This document shows, one piece after another, positions 53,112-62,885 of a stretch of 64,000 nucleotides of DNA. A program made the translations under genes and the position numbers. Origin of the DNA: Rudanella paleaurantiibacter (GTDB lineage Bacteria; Bacteroidota; Bacteroidia; Cytophagales; Spirosomataceae); assembly GCF_009184635.1 (NCBI RefSeq), contig NZ_WELI01000001.1, positions 124,001 through 188,000 of the forward strand. Reading direction: 5' to 3'. The notes beneath the pieces were generated by a model, which had not been told where the DNA came from, did not search any database, and saw nothing but the letters and a program-made list of their open reading frames with translations. Each line of letters begins with the position of its first letter. Position 1 is the stretch's first letter.

Positions 53112-55613
53112 ATGAAAAAATGGCCTCGGTTCAACGTTACGTCGCCCAATGATCTGTATAACTTTTCGGCTAAACCGAGCGATACGCGTTCTGTTAGAGC
53201 GCTGATTGTGATTGGTTTGTTTTGGGTTGGGGCGTTTGTGTATGTGTACTTTCAGCGGGCCAACCGGGGGTATTCGTGGCTATTTGTGCTCCTGACTATC
53301 TCGGTTGTGTTCAAACTGCTTCGGCTCCTGCACGAATGGTACCATTACTGGAAGGTGGTACCGCCCGTTCGGCCGCCCGTAACCCGCACCTGGACCGTCG
53401 ATGTGCTGACCACGTATTGCCCCGGCGAGCCGCACGAGATGGTCATCAACACCTTGCAGGCTATTGAAGCCCTTACCTACCCGCACACTACCTACCTCTG
53501 CGACGAAGCCGACGACCCGTACCTGAAACAAGTGTGTGCCCAAATGGGCGTGCGGCACGTGACGCGTACCGACAAAACCGACGCCAAAGCGGGAAACATT
53601 AACAACGCCCTGCGCGAGGCTACCGGCGATATATGTCTCGTGATCGACCCCGACCATGTGCCGGTGCCTGATTTTCTCGATCACGTATTGCCGTATTTTG
53701 AAGACCCCAACATCGGGTTTGTGCAATGCACGCAGGCGTATTATAACCGCAAAGAAAGCGTGGTGGCCTTTGGCGCTACCGAGCAGACTTACAGCTTTTA
53801 TGGCCCCATGATGACCTGCATGGGGCAGTACGGTACCGCGCAGGCAATCGGGGCCAATTGTACGTTCCGGCGGGCCGCCCTCGACTCTGTCGGGGGGCAT
53901 GCCAACGGCCTTTCCGAAGATATGCACACGGCTATGCGGCTCCATGCCAAAGGCTGGCAGTCGGTGTATGTACCCCTGCCGCTTTCGTATGGTCTGGTGC
54001 CGGCTACGCTGTCGGCGTATTACAAACAGCAACTGAAATGGTCGCGCGGAACGTTTGAACTGCTCGTGACCACATTGCCACGGGTGTTTGGTGGGTTGTC
54101 GTGGCGACAAAAAATTCATTACCTGACCTTGCCCCTGTACTACCTGCTTGGGGTGGTGCAGCTCATCGACCTGCTGATTCCGATCTGTTCGCTGGTGATG
54201 ATGCGGTTGCCCATCAAGCTCGACCTGCTCTTATTTGCGATGGTCTATACCCCCCTGCTACTGACGGGGTTTCTGATTCGGCAATTTGCGCAGCGGTGGC
54301 TCATTGAGCGGCACGAAGCGGGTTTCCACCTGCTCGGCGGTATTCTGGCGGGCGGAACCTGGTGGGTGTACGTGCTCGGGTTTGTGTACACCCTGTTTCG
54401 GGTTCGGGTGCCCTATATTCCAACGCCTAAAGACGACCGCCCGCGCAATAACCGGGTCTTGGTTTTGCCTAACCTGCTCATGGTATTGGCTACGCTGGGG
54501 GCCATTGCCTACAGTATCTACTACTACGGCCGCTTTGCACTCAATAACACGTACGCACAGCTCATGATTGGGTTCGGGGTGATCAATGTGCTGATGCTGA
54601 GTGCCAATGTTCTGATTGGGCAGGAGCTGTTCTGGGCCCGGCTGGGCCACCGACTACAGGCCCTGTCGAGCGGAAACATGGCCGTTTGGCGCATGCGTAT
54701 TGCCGCCTGGAAAGTACGTTACGGGTTGTACTACTGGCTGCGGCTGTCGGCCATTCCGTTGGCGGGAGTTGTGCTGCTGCTCACCCTCGGCATGACCATG
54801 TACAGCTACCGAACCGAGATTATCCGGCCGACAATTGATATTCGGTATGCCAACACCCAGCCGTTTTACGTGGGCATGAACGGCATCACAAAGCGAACCT
54901 CAGTGCAACTGGCCGATTCGACTGCCTTTATCATACCGCAGTCGGTACGGTGGCTGACCGGGCCGGGTAGCCGTATCGACCAGCCCAACTGGCCGCGTGT
55001 GGCGGGGCAGATTCCGTTTTTGTCAATAGAGCCGGATGTTCGCTTAAAGCCCACAGAGCAACAGGTTGCCGGGTTTCTGAGTGGCATTGTGAACCGTCGG
55101 CACGATACCACCCTACTCGAATTTCTACGGGTTTCTAAAGCCTACGGCCGCCCGGTACTGGTTAGTTTTCTACCCCAGTTTGATAACCCCGACCGGCCGT
55201 GGGGCTCGCGTCGGGATACCACGTTGATTCTGTACCGCATGGCCTGGCAGCACATCGTTCATCTGGCCCGGCAACAGCGTGTGCATAATCTGGCCTGGGT
55301 CTGGTGCCCCTCGCGTCCGTCGAGCATCAGTGCGCACTATCCGGGCTCCGATTACGTACACTGGATTGGTCTGAGCGTGGTGAATAACCCCGACCGCGCC
55401 CCCGACGGCCGTAGTCATTCGTTTGCGGCCTTGTACCAACCCCTGCATACCACCATCAGGACCCATGCCGCCTACAGCATCCGGCAAAAACCGATTTTGC
55501 TCACCCATTTATATTCTACCGAACGAGGTCCCGCCGGTGCGAAGTGGCTCACTGAAGCGCAAAATCTGCTGCACGAGCGATACCCACAGATTCGGGGGAT
55601 ACTTTTTGAGTGA
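53112..55613 (+). CDS. Cellulose-synthase-like GT2 with degenerate GH26-like C-terminal domain
   Basis: 833 residues from ATG 53112 (MKKWPRFNVTSPNDLYNFSA); an ATG at 53076 gives 845. Two TM helices (about 30-75) precede a processive GT2 domain: CDEADDPYLKQVCAQM, VIDPDHVPVPDFLDHV, SEDMHTAMRLHAKGW and the exit motif QQLKWSRGTFELL (QxxRW variant with Lys). Further TM helices follow to about 585. The last 240 residues resemble a GH26 mannanase barrel: MAWQHIVHLARQQRVHNLAW, VWCPSRPS and YPGSDYVHWIGLSVV. However, the acid/base segment reads FLPQFDNPDRPWGS instead of the HEMNG-type, and the nucleophile segment is THLYSTE, so hydrolase activity is doubtful. Likely makes and binds a beta-glycan. Confidence 0.85.
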   Translation: MKKWPRFNVTSPNDLYNFSAKPSDTRSVRALIVIGLFWVGAFVYVYFQRANRGYSWLFVLLTISVVFKLLRLLHEWYHYWKVVPPVRPPVTRTWTVDVLTTYCPGEPHEMVINTLQAIEALTYPHTTYLCDEADDPYLKQVCAQMGVRHVTRTDKTDAKAGNINNALREATGDICLVIDPDHVPVPDFLDHVLPYFEDPNIGFVQCTQAYYNRKESVVAFGATEQTYSFYGPMMTCMGQYGTAQAIGANCTFRRAALDSVGGHANGLSEDMHTAMRLHAKGWQSVYVPLPLSYGLVPATLSAYYKQQLKWSRGTFELLVTTLPRVFGGLSWRQKIHYLTLPLYYLLGVVQLIDLLIPICSLVMMRLPIKLDLLLFAMVYTPLLLTGFLIRQFAQRWLIERHEAGFHLLGGILAGGTWWVYVLGFVYTLFRVRVPYIPTPKDDRPRNNRVLVLPNLLMVLATLGAIAYSIYYYGRFALNNTYAQLMIGFGVINVLMLSANVLIGQELFWARLGHRLQALSSGNMAVWRMRIAAWKVRYGLYYWLRLSAIPLAGVVLLLTLGMTMYSYRTEIIRPTIDIRYANTQPFYVGMNGITKRTSVQLADSTAFIIPQSVRWLTGPGSRIDQPNWPRVAGQIPFLSIEPDVRLKPTEQQVAGFLSGIVNRRHDTTLLEFLRVSKAYGRPVLVSFLPQFDNPDRPWGSRRDTTLILYRMAWQHIVHLARQQRVHNLAWVWCPSRPSSISAHYPGSDYVHWIGLSVVNNPDRAPDGRSHSFAALYQPLHTTIRTHAAYSIRQKPILLTHLYSTERGPAGAKWLTEAQNLLHERYPQIRGILFE

Positions 55614-55727
55614 GCCCCTGACGCTGACAGTCGCCGAATCTAAAACAGCTACCTGTGCCACTTACTTAGCAGTAACCGGGCGCGAATTGGCGCTTTGGCC
55701 AATAGGCAAACCGCCTAACTGTTGACC

Positions 55728-57920
55728 ATGCGCACCGTACTGCTTTCCTTTCTGATTGGATTTTTCCCCTTCGGGCTACAGGCTCAGGCTCTGCCCGAAC
55801 TGCCTCTTTGGCCCGGCGAAAAAACCGTTGCGGCCGATTGGCTCGTGACCCCGGTATCGGCTCCGGCGCGGGTGTACCGCTCGGCCGACAACCGCGAACT
55901 ATACCTGACCAACGGCCTCCTGCTCCGCCGGTTCCGGCTGACGCCCAATGCCGCTACTGTTTCGCTCAAACACCTCGGTACGGGTGAGCAGTTTGTGCGC
56001 TCGGTGCGGCCCGAGGCCCGGCTTACCCTCAATGGCCGGTCGTACAACATTGGGGGCCTCATGGGCCAACCCCTGCACGCATACCTGCGCGAGGAATGGC
56101 TCGACAAACTGACCGCGTCGGCGGCTGATTTTCAGTTGCAACGGGTGCAGGTAGAAACCCTGAAACCTTATGTGAACTGGAAACCGAAGCTGTGGGCCAC
56201 CAACCCCAATCAGCCTACCGGCCAAACGCTCTCGTTTACGTATACTCACCGGGCTCCTGAGCTGAAAGACCTGACCGTGACGGTGCATTACGGTCTGTAC
56301 GACGGCCTGCCGCTGTTGGTAAAATGGCTGACGGTGCAGAACGGTGGTACGGCCGAGGTTACGCTCGATGCGGTCACAAATGAGATTCTGGCGGTGCCCG
56401 AAGAGGAGTCGGCCGTGGTGGGGCGGCCCGATCAGATGCAGAAACCGGCCCGGTTGTACATTGAAAGCAACTACGCCTTCAACAACGCCATGAAAGCGAA
56501 CCTGTCGGACCAGACAACCCACTGGAAAACCGATAGTTTGTACCGGTCACAGGTCAATTACGAGTATCAGACCCCCTGTTTGCTGGAGGTGCATCCGTCT
56601 ATTGGGCCGGGCGTAACCCTGTCGGGCGGGGCGTCGTTTACGTCGATCAGAACACACGAGCTACTCCTCGACTCCTACGATCGGGAGCGCAACGGGCTGG
56701 CCAAGCGTCGGATGTACCGGACTATTGCCCCCTGGACCACCCAAAACCCAATTTTCATGCACCTGATCAGCACCGATCCGGTCAAGGTGCGCGATATGGT
56801 AGATCAGTGTGCAGCTACGGGCTACGAGATGATTATCCTGAGCTTTGGTAGTGGTCTGAACATGGAAGATACGTCGGCGGCCAATATCCAGAAGTTCAAA
56901 GCCCTGGCCGATTATGCGCATAGCAAAGGGATTTTATTGGGTGGTTACTCGCTGTTTAGTAGCCGCCGGATCAGCGATGCCGACGATGTGATCGACCCTA
57001 AAACAGGCCTGCCCGACAAGGGCGCGCAGTTTGGCGCGGCTCCCTGCCTCGGTAGCGTATGGGGGCTGGCGTATCTCAAAAAGCTGAAAAAATTCATCAC
57101 CGAAACGGGCTTCGATATTCTCGAACACGACGGCCCTTACCCCGGCGATGTGTGCGCGTCGACCACGCATCCCGGCCATAAAGGGCTGGCCGATAGCCAA
57201 TGGGCGCAGATGGAGATGCAGAAAGGATTCTACCGCTGGCTCAACGAGCGCGGGGTGTACATCAACGCGCCTGACTGGTATTTTCTGGACGGCACCCACA
57301 AGATAGCTATGGGCTACCGCGAGGTGAATTTTTCGCTCCCCCGTGCCGAACAGATTGTGCACGGGCGTCAGCATATTTTCGACGGGACTTGGGAGAAAAC
57401 GCCCTCAATGGGCTGGATGTTTGTACCCCTGACCGAGTATCAGGGCGGGGGCAGTGCGGCCACTATTGAGCCTCTTTCGGAACACCTGCCCGACTACAAA
57501 GCCCTGATGTTGCAGAATTACGGCTCTGGCGCGCAGGCCTGCTACCGAGGGCCCCGCCTGTACGACACCGACGTAACCAAAGCCGTGGTGAGCGAGGTGG
57601 TGCAGTGGTACAAAACCTACCGAACCGTACTGAACGCCGACCTGATCCACCTCCGCCGACCCGACGGTCGCGATTGGGATGGTATGCTACACGTAGACCC
57701 GACGGGTAAGCAAAAAGGGCTGGCTATCCTGTTTAATCCGCTCAAAGAGCCCATCACCCGCACCATTCAGCTGCCTTTGTACTACACCGGCCTGACGGGA
57801 AAAGCCCGGATTCGGGTGGGGGAGGGCAAGCCCCGCGTGTACCCGCTCAACGGGCAGCACGAAGCTACCGTTACGCTCGAAATGGCTCCCGAAAGCATGA
57901 CCTGGCTACTGATCGACTGA
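55728..57920 (+). CDS. Exported GH36/GH27-like alpha-galactosidase-type hydrolase
   Basis: 730 residues with signal peptide MRTVLLSFLIGFFPFGLQAQ (ATG 55728; a TTG one codon upstream is not preferred). The N-terminal half is a beta-supersandwich (YLTNGLLLRRFRLTPNAATV, PLLVKWLTVQNGGTAEVTLD). The TIM-barrel half has YEMIILSFGSGLNMEDTSAA, DYAHSKGILLGGYSLFSSRR and FDILEHDGPYPGDVCAS, the Asp in which stands where the clan GH-D nucleophile is expected. The C-terminal small beta domain ends in EMAPESMTWLLI. The layout fits GH36/GH27-like enzymes, though the exact family and substrate are uncertain. It overlaps the convergent GH2-like gene by 15 nt. Confidence 0.75.
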   Translation: MRTVLLSFLIGFFPFGLQAQALPELPLWPGEKTVAADWLVTPVSAPARVYRSADNRELYLTNGLLLRRFRLTPNAATVSLKHLGTGEQFVRSVRPEARLTLNGRSYNIGGLMGQPLHAYLREEWLDKLTASAADFQLQRVQVETLKPYVNWKPKLWATNPNQPTGQTLSFTYTHRAPELKDLTVTVHYGLYDGLPLLVKWLTVQNGGTAEVTLDAVTNEILAVPEEESAVVGRPDQMQKPARLYIESNYAFNNAMKANLSDQTTHWKTDSLYRSQVNYEYQTPCLLEVHPSIGPGVTLSGGASFTSIRTHELLLDSYDRERNGLAKRRMYRTIAPWTTQNPIFMHLISTDPVKVRDMVDQCAATGYEMIILSFGSGLNMEDTSAANIQKFKALADYAHSKGILLGGYSLFSSRRISDADDVIDPKTGLPDKGAQFGAAPCLGSVWGLAYLKKLKKFITETGFDILEHDGPYPGDVCASTTHPGHKGLADSQWAQMEMQKGFYRWLNERGVYINAPDWYFLDGTHKIAMGYREVNFSLPRAEQIVHGRQHIFDGTWEKTPSMGWMFVPLTEYQGGGSAATIEPLSEHLPDYKALMLQNYGSGAQACYRGPRLYDTDVTKAVVSEVVQWYKTYRTVLNADLIHLRRPDGRDWDGMLHVDPTGKQKGLAILFNPLKEPITRTIQLPLYYTGLTGKARIRVGEGKPRVYPLNGQHEATVTLEMAPESMTWLLID

Positions 57921-59228
57921 GGCCGGTTTCCCGGTGATCTCGAACGAAAAATTGCCGGTAGCCACGTGGTTGTGGGTGTCGTACACGTTGACGAAGAGCC
58001 GGTAGGCCCCCGGCTGTGTGGGCAACCGGAACGAAACCGCCCGTTGGTCGGTGGTTACGAACAGCCCCTCCAGAGCCGGGCGCGGGGTGCCAATGTAGTC
58101 GGCCGTGCGGAGGGCGCGGGGCTTTATTTCCCACAAATACGTTAGGCTATCGCCGTCGGCATCGGTAGCTATCACCTGCCCCTGGTGCAGGCCGCTCCGG
58201 GCGGCAAATGATCGGTGAGTAGCCGATTGACCATCAATCAGCAAGGCTCGGACCGACGGGGCTTTGTTGGCCGGTTCACGACCACTCCAAAGCGTCTGCA
58301 TCAGCCCGACGAGGGGTGTTTCGCGTCCTTTGTCATCAAACACGCTGAACCATGTGTGCGATTCTTCCTGCTTGGTGCCCCAGTAAAAGAGATAGGCTCC
58401 CAGGCAGTTGGCCGGTCTTGACCCAATGTACGTTGGGTAGAACCGACGCACAAAGTCGGCTTTCTGATCGCTGCTGGGTTCAATTGGGGCCGACCAGGGC
58501 GTAGTCGTGGTTTCCCAATACGCCTGAGCCCCGTATTCCGAAATGATGTAAGGGCCTTTCCAGTCGCCGTCTCTGAAAAACTCGCTCAGCTGGCTCGTGA
58601 GGGCATAAGCATTGACCGACAGCACGTCTACCGCCGGGCACCGCTGGGCCACCAGCCAGATAGCCCGTTTGCTGTCGGGTGAGATAGCCGTGCTCACCGG
58701 ATGGTCGGGGTCGAGGTCATGCACCAGTTTGGCCAGCCGGTTCACCTCATCATAGACCTTAAAATTATCGGCGTTCTGTGCCCACTCGTTACCCACACAC
58801 CAGAGCAGCAGGGCCGGGTGATTGCGGTATTTGAGCACGGTTTTGCGGATACGTTCGTACTGCCGGTCTACAGCGGCCTGATCATCGTAATCAAAACCCT
58901 CGATTTCGCGCTCAACCCACAGACCAAACATGACCGTGAGCCCTAACCGGTGGGCTTCGTCGAGCAGTTGGCCCGCGTCGATGTCGTCCCAGATTCGGAT
59001 GGAGTTGCCGCCTGCCGCCTTGAGCCGGTCATAGTACATAATGCCGCCGGCTCCTTCGATAAAATACGGCTTGCCGTACCGCAGCAACTGGTAGCTTTTT
59101 CCGTCGTAGCTGATCGAGGTAGGCCGGGTCGACGGGTCGGAGTTGGATGGATTGGATTGGCTGCTGGTACAGCCGGGAAGTAGCCAGCTACTCAGCAGCG
59201 TCAGCAGCAACAGGGTAGCCAAACGCAT
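57906..59228 (-). CDS. Lipoprotein with GH2-type TIM-barrel hydrolase domain
   Basis: 440-residue lipoprotein (signal MRLATLLLLTLLSSWLLPG-C, then SSQSNPSNSD). The barrel covers about 35-310: YGKPYFIEGAGGIMYYDRLK, GGNSIRIWDDIDAGQLLDEA, HPALLLWCVGNEWAQNADNF with the acid/base Glu in GNEW, and the nucleophile region YIISEYGAQAYWETT. It lacks the usual GH2 N-terminal domains. A C-terminal PKD/cadherin-like module (about 345-435) includes VIATDADGDSLTYLWEIKPR and YRLFVNVYDTHNHVATGNFS. Both catalytic Glu are present, so the enzyme should be active on a beta-glycan at the outer membrane, possibly together with the neighbouring GT2 product. Confidence 0.85.
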   Translation of the reverse strand: MRLATLLLLTLLSSWLLPGCTSSQSNPSNSDPSTRPTSISYDGKSYQLLRYGKPYFIEGAGGIMYYDRLKAAGGNSIRIWDDIDAGQLLDEAHRLGLTVMFGLWVEREIEGFDYDDQAAVDRQYERIRKTVLKYRNHPALLLWCVGNEWAQNADNFKVYDEVNRLAKLVHDLDPDHPVSTAISPDSKRAIWLVAQRCPAVDVLSVNAYALTSQLSEFFRDGDWKGPYIISEYGAQAYWETTTTPWSAPIEPSSDQKADFVRRFYPTYIGSRPANCLGAYLFYWGTKQEESHTWFSVFDDKGRETPLVGLMQTLWSGREPANKAPSVRALLIDGQSATHRSFAARSGLHQGQVIATDADGDSLTYLWEIKPRALRTADYIGTPRPALEGLFVTTDQRAVSFRLPTQPGAYRLFVNVYDTHNHVATGNFSFEITGKPASVDQ

Positions 59229-59401
59229 GAGTCAATGAGAATAGCGATTCTGATGTATTGACCCTCAGCAACGGGCGTCGTCACATTTCGGGAGTAAAGT
59301 TGTAAGCATTCCGCATAATTGTGTAAAAATAGGCGGGGTTGAGGCAGCGGGGCTTTCGGGGTGAGCGTGTCAAACGTGAGTAAACAATGCCGGGGCTTCG
59401 T

Positions 59402-59409
59402 TACTTTTG
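59402..59409 (+). promoter_or_regulatory. Candidate -7 box for the WG-type gene
   Basis: TACTTTTG matches TAnnTTTG and lies 13 nt before the ATG at 59423, implying a very short leader. The context TTACTTTTGTA is identical to 30490-30500. No -33 TTTG found. Confidence 0.35.
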
Positions 59410-59422
59410 TAGCCAGAAGAAC

Positions 59423-60790
59423 ATGGCAACATTACAGGAGCGTATTAAGGAAGAAATTGTTCTCCGGCGAGGACAGGTGAAAGAGCGCCATTGGCGGCAA
59501 ACTGGCTTGCCCGAGGAGGCCGCCCGTGAAGGCATTTCGGCCGAGGAGTTTCGCCGATTGGTCAACGAGGTGAGTCGGCAAATTAACTTTGAAAAGCTGG
59601 CCGACCTGCGCCGTCGGCTCGAAGATGCCCTGGCAGCTCCACCGCTCTACCAACTCCATCAGACCCAGACCGACGATTTTGTAGCCGAGGCCGAACGGAT
59701 GGGCTTGGGTAGTGTCTTTGTGCGTGACCGCTGGATTCCGCAACTGATTACCGATCTCAAACAAGTAGCCTCCGCAACAACCGAGGTGGTATCCCCGCCC
59801 CTGGTGGCACCCCCTGTGCCCGAAACGCCGGTAGCTCCAACGACAACTCCGCCCGTTGAGGCATCTGACCGCGATCCGGTGGCCCAACCAGACGTGGCCC
59901 GACCGAATGCGGCCCGACCCGATGATGCGGCAGCGGTGCGCGCGCGGGTCAAAACCATTCTGGATGAGTACGAGGGGCATATTACGGCCCGGGAGCTGCG
60001 TTTGTTGTTCCGGGCGATGCCGACCGACGAAAAAGTACTGGCAGAAGAGGTGCTGGCGTACCTGTCGGCTAATTTTTACGCGTCGGTGACGGAGCCCGCT
60101 GGGAATACCCTGTCCGAAAAGCTCCTGTCGACCGATTGGCGGCACCTAAGCTGGTGGGATAAAGAACCCGAGCCTGCTCCGGCCCCCGTGGTTGAGCCTG
60201 TTCGGGCGTACGTGCCCCCGACACCACCTCCGCAGCGTCCGGCACCAACGCCACCCCCGGCCCCGCGTCGGAGTTCGCTCTGGTCCGATGCGGGGGTTTG
60301 GGGTACTGTGTTTGCTGTTTCGGTAGTAATCATTTTGTACCTGCTGATTAAGCCCAATGCAAAGAACAGGAACACCGGGACCGACGAAGACCGCCCGGCC
60401 CGTTCGGAGCAGGTTGAAGAGACGCGCCCCTCAAAACGTAAACGCGAGAAAGCCAAACGGACATCCGAAGCGGTAACTTCCAACGAAAGTGAGGCTACCG
60501 ACGAACCCATGCGTGAGCCAAAGACGGCCCCTGAACCGGCTCCGACCGAGAAACCGGTTGTGGTCGAGGAGAGCAAGCCCGATAAGAAATACGATCAGGT
60601 GCTGGCAACAACCGGTGATTTTGGCGAACGCCCGGCCCGTTTGGGGCGTAAGTGGGGCCTTTGGCGCGACAACAACTGGATGATTTTTCCGATCTACGAC
60701 GATATTACCGTTTTCCGCGACGGTCGGGCTACCGTTGTGCGGAATGGCCGCACCTACGATATTGATGATAAAGGCAATCCGGTTGAGTAA
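59423..60790 (+). CDS. Membrane protein with WG-repeat-like C-terminus
   Basis: 455 residues from ATG 59423 (MATLQERIKEEIVLRRGQVK). The N-terminal 85 residues are charged helices (LVNEVSRQINFEKLADLRRR). A Pro/Ala-rich linker (about 140-180) is followed by a second helical domain (TILDEYEGHITARELRLLFR, AMPTDEKVLAEEVLAYLSAN). One TM helix (about 293-310; VFAVSVVIILYLLIK) precedes a highly charged linker (TRPSKRKREKAKRTSEA). The last 45 residues, KWGLWRDNNWMIFPIYDDIT and VFRDGRATVVRNGRTYDID, form a WG (KWG) repeat. The N-terminal helices face the cytosol if the TM is a single pass. Function unknown. Confidence 0.72.
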   Translation: MATLQERIKEEIVLRRGQVKERHWRQTGLPEEAAREGISAEEFRRLVNEVSRQINFEKLADLRRRLEDALAAPPLYQLHQTQTDDFVAEAERMGLGSVFVRDRWIPQLITDLKQVASATTEVVSPPLVAPPVPETPVAPTTTPPVEASDRDPVAQPDVARPNAARPDDAAAVRARVKTILDEYEGHITARELRLLFRAMPTDEKVLAEEVLAYLSANFYASVTEPAGNTLSEKLLSTDWRHLSWWDKEPEPAPAPVVEPVRAYVPPTPPPQRPAPTPPPAPRRSSLWSDAGVWGTVFAVSVVIILYLLIKPNAKNRNTGTDEDRPARSEQVEETRPSKRKREKAKRTSEAVTSNESEATDEPMREPKTAPEPAPTEKPVVVEESKPDKKYDQVLATTGDFGERPARLGRKWGLWRDNNWMIFPIYDDITVFRDGRATVVRNGRTYDIDDKGNPVE

Positions 60791-60807
60791 ACCCGGTTGA
60801 GTGGGGG

Positions 60808-61509
60808 TTAGGGCGTGCGGACCGTGAGGTTACGGAAGGCGAGCCAATTCCCTTTGGCAAACACCCCGACGCCATTGCCCCGCACCGCCCGGTTCAGGAA
60901 CGGGCTGCCGGGTAGCTCTTTGTCGTTGACGAACACATGCAGTCGAGCGCCCCGACGCCATACCGTGATTCGGTTGCGGCCTTTCTGCGTCGGAAACCGG
61001 ACACTGGCAAGCCGGTCGTTGGTTGAGGTCAGGTCGGGTTTGCCATCGACAATCTGTTGCACAATCACCCGGTCTCTGCCGTTGAGCCACACCCGGCTGT
61101 AATTGAGCGAGTCGGCTACGCCAAACAGGAGGCCACCGTCGGGGTACATATCGGCGCGGGGCAGCACGTCAAGTTGGACCATAAACGTATCAATACGGGG
61201 CAAATCGAACCGGTTGGCGAGCTGAATCCAGGCGCGGGCCAGTTGACTGCTGTCGGCCCCCCGGCGTTCCAACTGGTAGCCTACCGGACCGGGCGTGTAG
61301 GTAAACCCCGCGCGCAGGCCAACGGGCCATCGGTTGGCGTTAGCCTCGGCGAAGGTTTCCCGAAATACAAGCCCCTCGGGGGATCTCCAGGTGGGCATGG
61401 GGCTGGTTTCTACCGCTACCCACGCACTACTGGCCGATTCAACGGTTTTCGACTGGGCGAGGGTCAACTCCGGTAGCCAAATAAGCAGAATGAATAAAAG
61501 TCGGATCAC
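60808..61509 (-). CDS. Secreted LamG/concanavalin-like protein
   Basis: 233 residues with a signal peptide (MIRLLFILLIWLPELTLAQS). The rest resembles a jelly-roll (DUF1080/LamG-type) fold: GLVFRETFAEANANRWPVGL, FMVQLDVLPRADMYPDGGLL, YSRVWLNGRDRVIVQQIVDG, and RNRITVWRRGARLHVFVNDK then FLNRAVRGNGVGVFAKGNWL. That closing FxN...G.VGVFA pattern is common in 'family 16-like' concanavalin domains. Last gene of a three-gene leftward cluster. Confidence 0.7.
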   Translation of the reverse strand: MIRLLFILLIWLPELTLAQSKTVESASSAWVAVETSPMPTWRSPEGLVFRETFAEANANRWPVGLRAGFTYTPGPVGYQLERRGADSSQLARAWIQLANRFDLPRIDTFMVQLDVLPRADMYPDGGLLFGVADSLNYSRVWLNGRDRVIVQQIVDGKPDLTSTNDRLASVRFPTQKGRNRITVWRRGARLHVFVNDKELPGSPFLNRAVRGNGVGVFAKGNWLAFRNLTVRTP

Positions 61510-61552
61510 GGGTCGTAGTTGGTTTAGTAGCCTACAGGCACTGCCGGTTCCC

Positions 61553-62371
61553 TCAGAACCGGGCGCGTATCTGGGCGGTGAGCACCCCGCTTTGCCAGCC
61601 CGGTGCCCAGGTTACGGTTGAGGCTTTTCGGACCGCATGTTGGTCGCGCAGGCCGCGTATAAGCGTGAGCGTCACATCGGTAGCCCAGATCAGGGCGGCC
61701 GCCCGTGTGGCTATATAATACCGTTGGTGGTAGGTGTTGGCGGTTTGGTAAAAGGGCTCGCCCTCGGTTAGGTTTTTCTGGCGGGTGTACTCGTCGTACC
61801 AGGCCCGTGAGAGTCGGCGTTGGTTGAGACCGTATAGCAGCGCACCGTAAAAGCCGGCGGTCACCAGCGGCCGGGCACCCACCCGAAGTTTGGGTTTACC
61901 TGTTATGCCCCGGTGCACAAACATATTGCCCACACCGGGCAGCACAGCCGACAAGGCGGCCCAGCCGGGTCCGATAGGCCACCGGCTCTTATCGTTCAGG
62001 AGCGGATAAAGGGCAATGGCTTCGGGGGCTTCCTGCACAATAGGGCCCGGCAGCGCGAGGGGGCGGGCCAGTACCCGCACCTGTACGTCGGATTTGATGC
62101 GGTGGCCCTCGTCGTAGAGGTACCAAACAATACGGCGGTTGGGGCCTACGGGCACATTACGGCCATAATCGCCGTACAGATAAGCCGCTGTGGGTTTGAG
62201 TTGCCCACCAAAACGGGCTTCTACTTCGATCCAGACCGAATCGGCGGGTTCGAGGAGGTTATACCAGATTTCGAGCCGGGTGGGGTCGGGCATGCGGAGC
62301 CGAACATCGGTCACCCGCTGCGCCATACAAAAACCCGGAAATAACCATAGAAAGAGAAAAATGTGTTTCAT
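61553..62371 (-). CDS. Exported protein with beta N-domain and membrane-associated C-domain
   Basis: 272 residues from ATG 62371 (MKHIFLFLWLFPGFCMAQ signal peptide). The N-terminal domain (RLEIWYNLLEPADSVWIEVE; YLYGDYGRNVPVGPNRRIVW) is of a kind common in Bacteroidota envelope proteins. The second half (WPIGPGWAALSAVLPGVGNM, then FYGALLYGLNQRRLSRAWYD) has Gly/Ala helices and a DUF5683-like 'PG.GN' motif. It is 42 nt downstream of the PKD lipoprotein start of the same cluster. Function unknown. Confidence 0.7.
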   Translation of the reverse strand: MKHIFLFLWLFPGFCMAQRVTDVRLRMPDPTRLEIWYNLLEPADSVWIEVEARFGGQLKPTAAYLYGDYGRNVPVGPNRRIVWYLYDEGHRIKSDVQVRVLARPLALPGPIVQEAPEAIALYPLLNDKSRWPIGPGWAALSAVLPGVGNMFVHRGITGKPKLRVGARPLVTAGFYGALLYGLNQRRLSRAWYDEYTRQKNLTEGEPFYQTANTYHQRYYIATRAAALIWATDVTLTLIRGLRDQHAVRKASTVTWAPGWQSGVLTAQIRARF

Positions 62372-62416
62372 GCGCAACAACCATAGAAACCATACCTGTT
62401 TGCTACCCGTTGCCTG

Positions 62417-62749
62417 CTACTGAATGGTGATGGTTCGGCTCGTCCGAAAAACGTCGTTGCAGCTATTAGCAATAACGATGGATATGGTGTACGTGCCGGG
62501 TTTTGCGTATCGGTGGTACACCGGATTACCAACGCGCGTACGCCCATCGCCCAAATCCCAACCCACGGAGCCAATGTCGCCCCGCGGGTTGGTCAATGAG
62601 AATTCAACTTCCAAAAGATCCTGTTTGAAGCGAATGCCTGCTTCGGGTGCCTGACACTTCGGAAAGTCGAACCGCCGTAAATCGTACGGTTCACAGGCCG
62701 CAAAAAGGCACAATATGAAGCATAGAGGGCCAATTCGTTTGATCATCAT
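62417..62749 (-). CDS. Small PKD-domain lipoprotein
   Basis: 110 residues. Lipoprotein signal with Cys19 (MMIKRIGPLCFILCLFAA-C). The mature part is one PKD fold: VEFSLTNPRGDIGSVGWDLG, DGRTRVGNPVYHRYAKPGTY and TISIVIANSCNDV, with the WDLGDGxT and YxxPGTYTISL signatures intact. First gene of the leftward three-gene cluster; presumably outer-membrane bound. Confidence 0.85.
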   Translation of the reverse strand: MMIKRIGPLCFILCLFAACEPYDLRRFDFPKCQAPEAGIRFKQDLLEVEFSLTNPRGDIGSVGWDLGDGRTRVGNPVYHRYAKPGTYTISIVIANSCNDVFRTSRTITIQ

Positions 62750-62885
62750 TCATATGGGTAGAGTCTGCAAACATACACCAGAGCTACTCGCAGGAGGCCC
62801 TAACTGTCGTGCAGTCAGATAATAAGACGTTAAGCCGGGGGGGAAGTATCGCATAAGCCGTCTTTTTTTGTAGTTTAGATGATTC

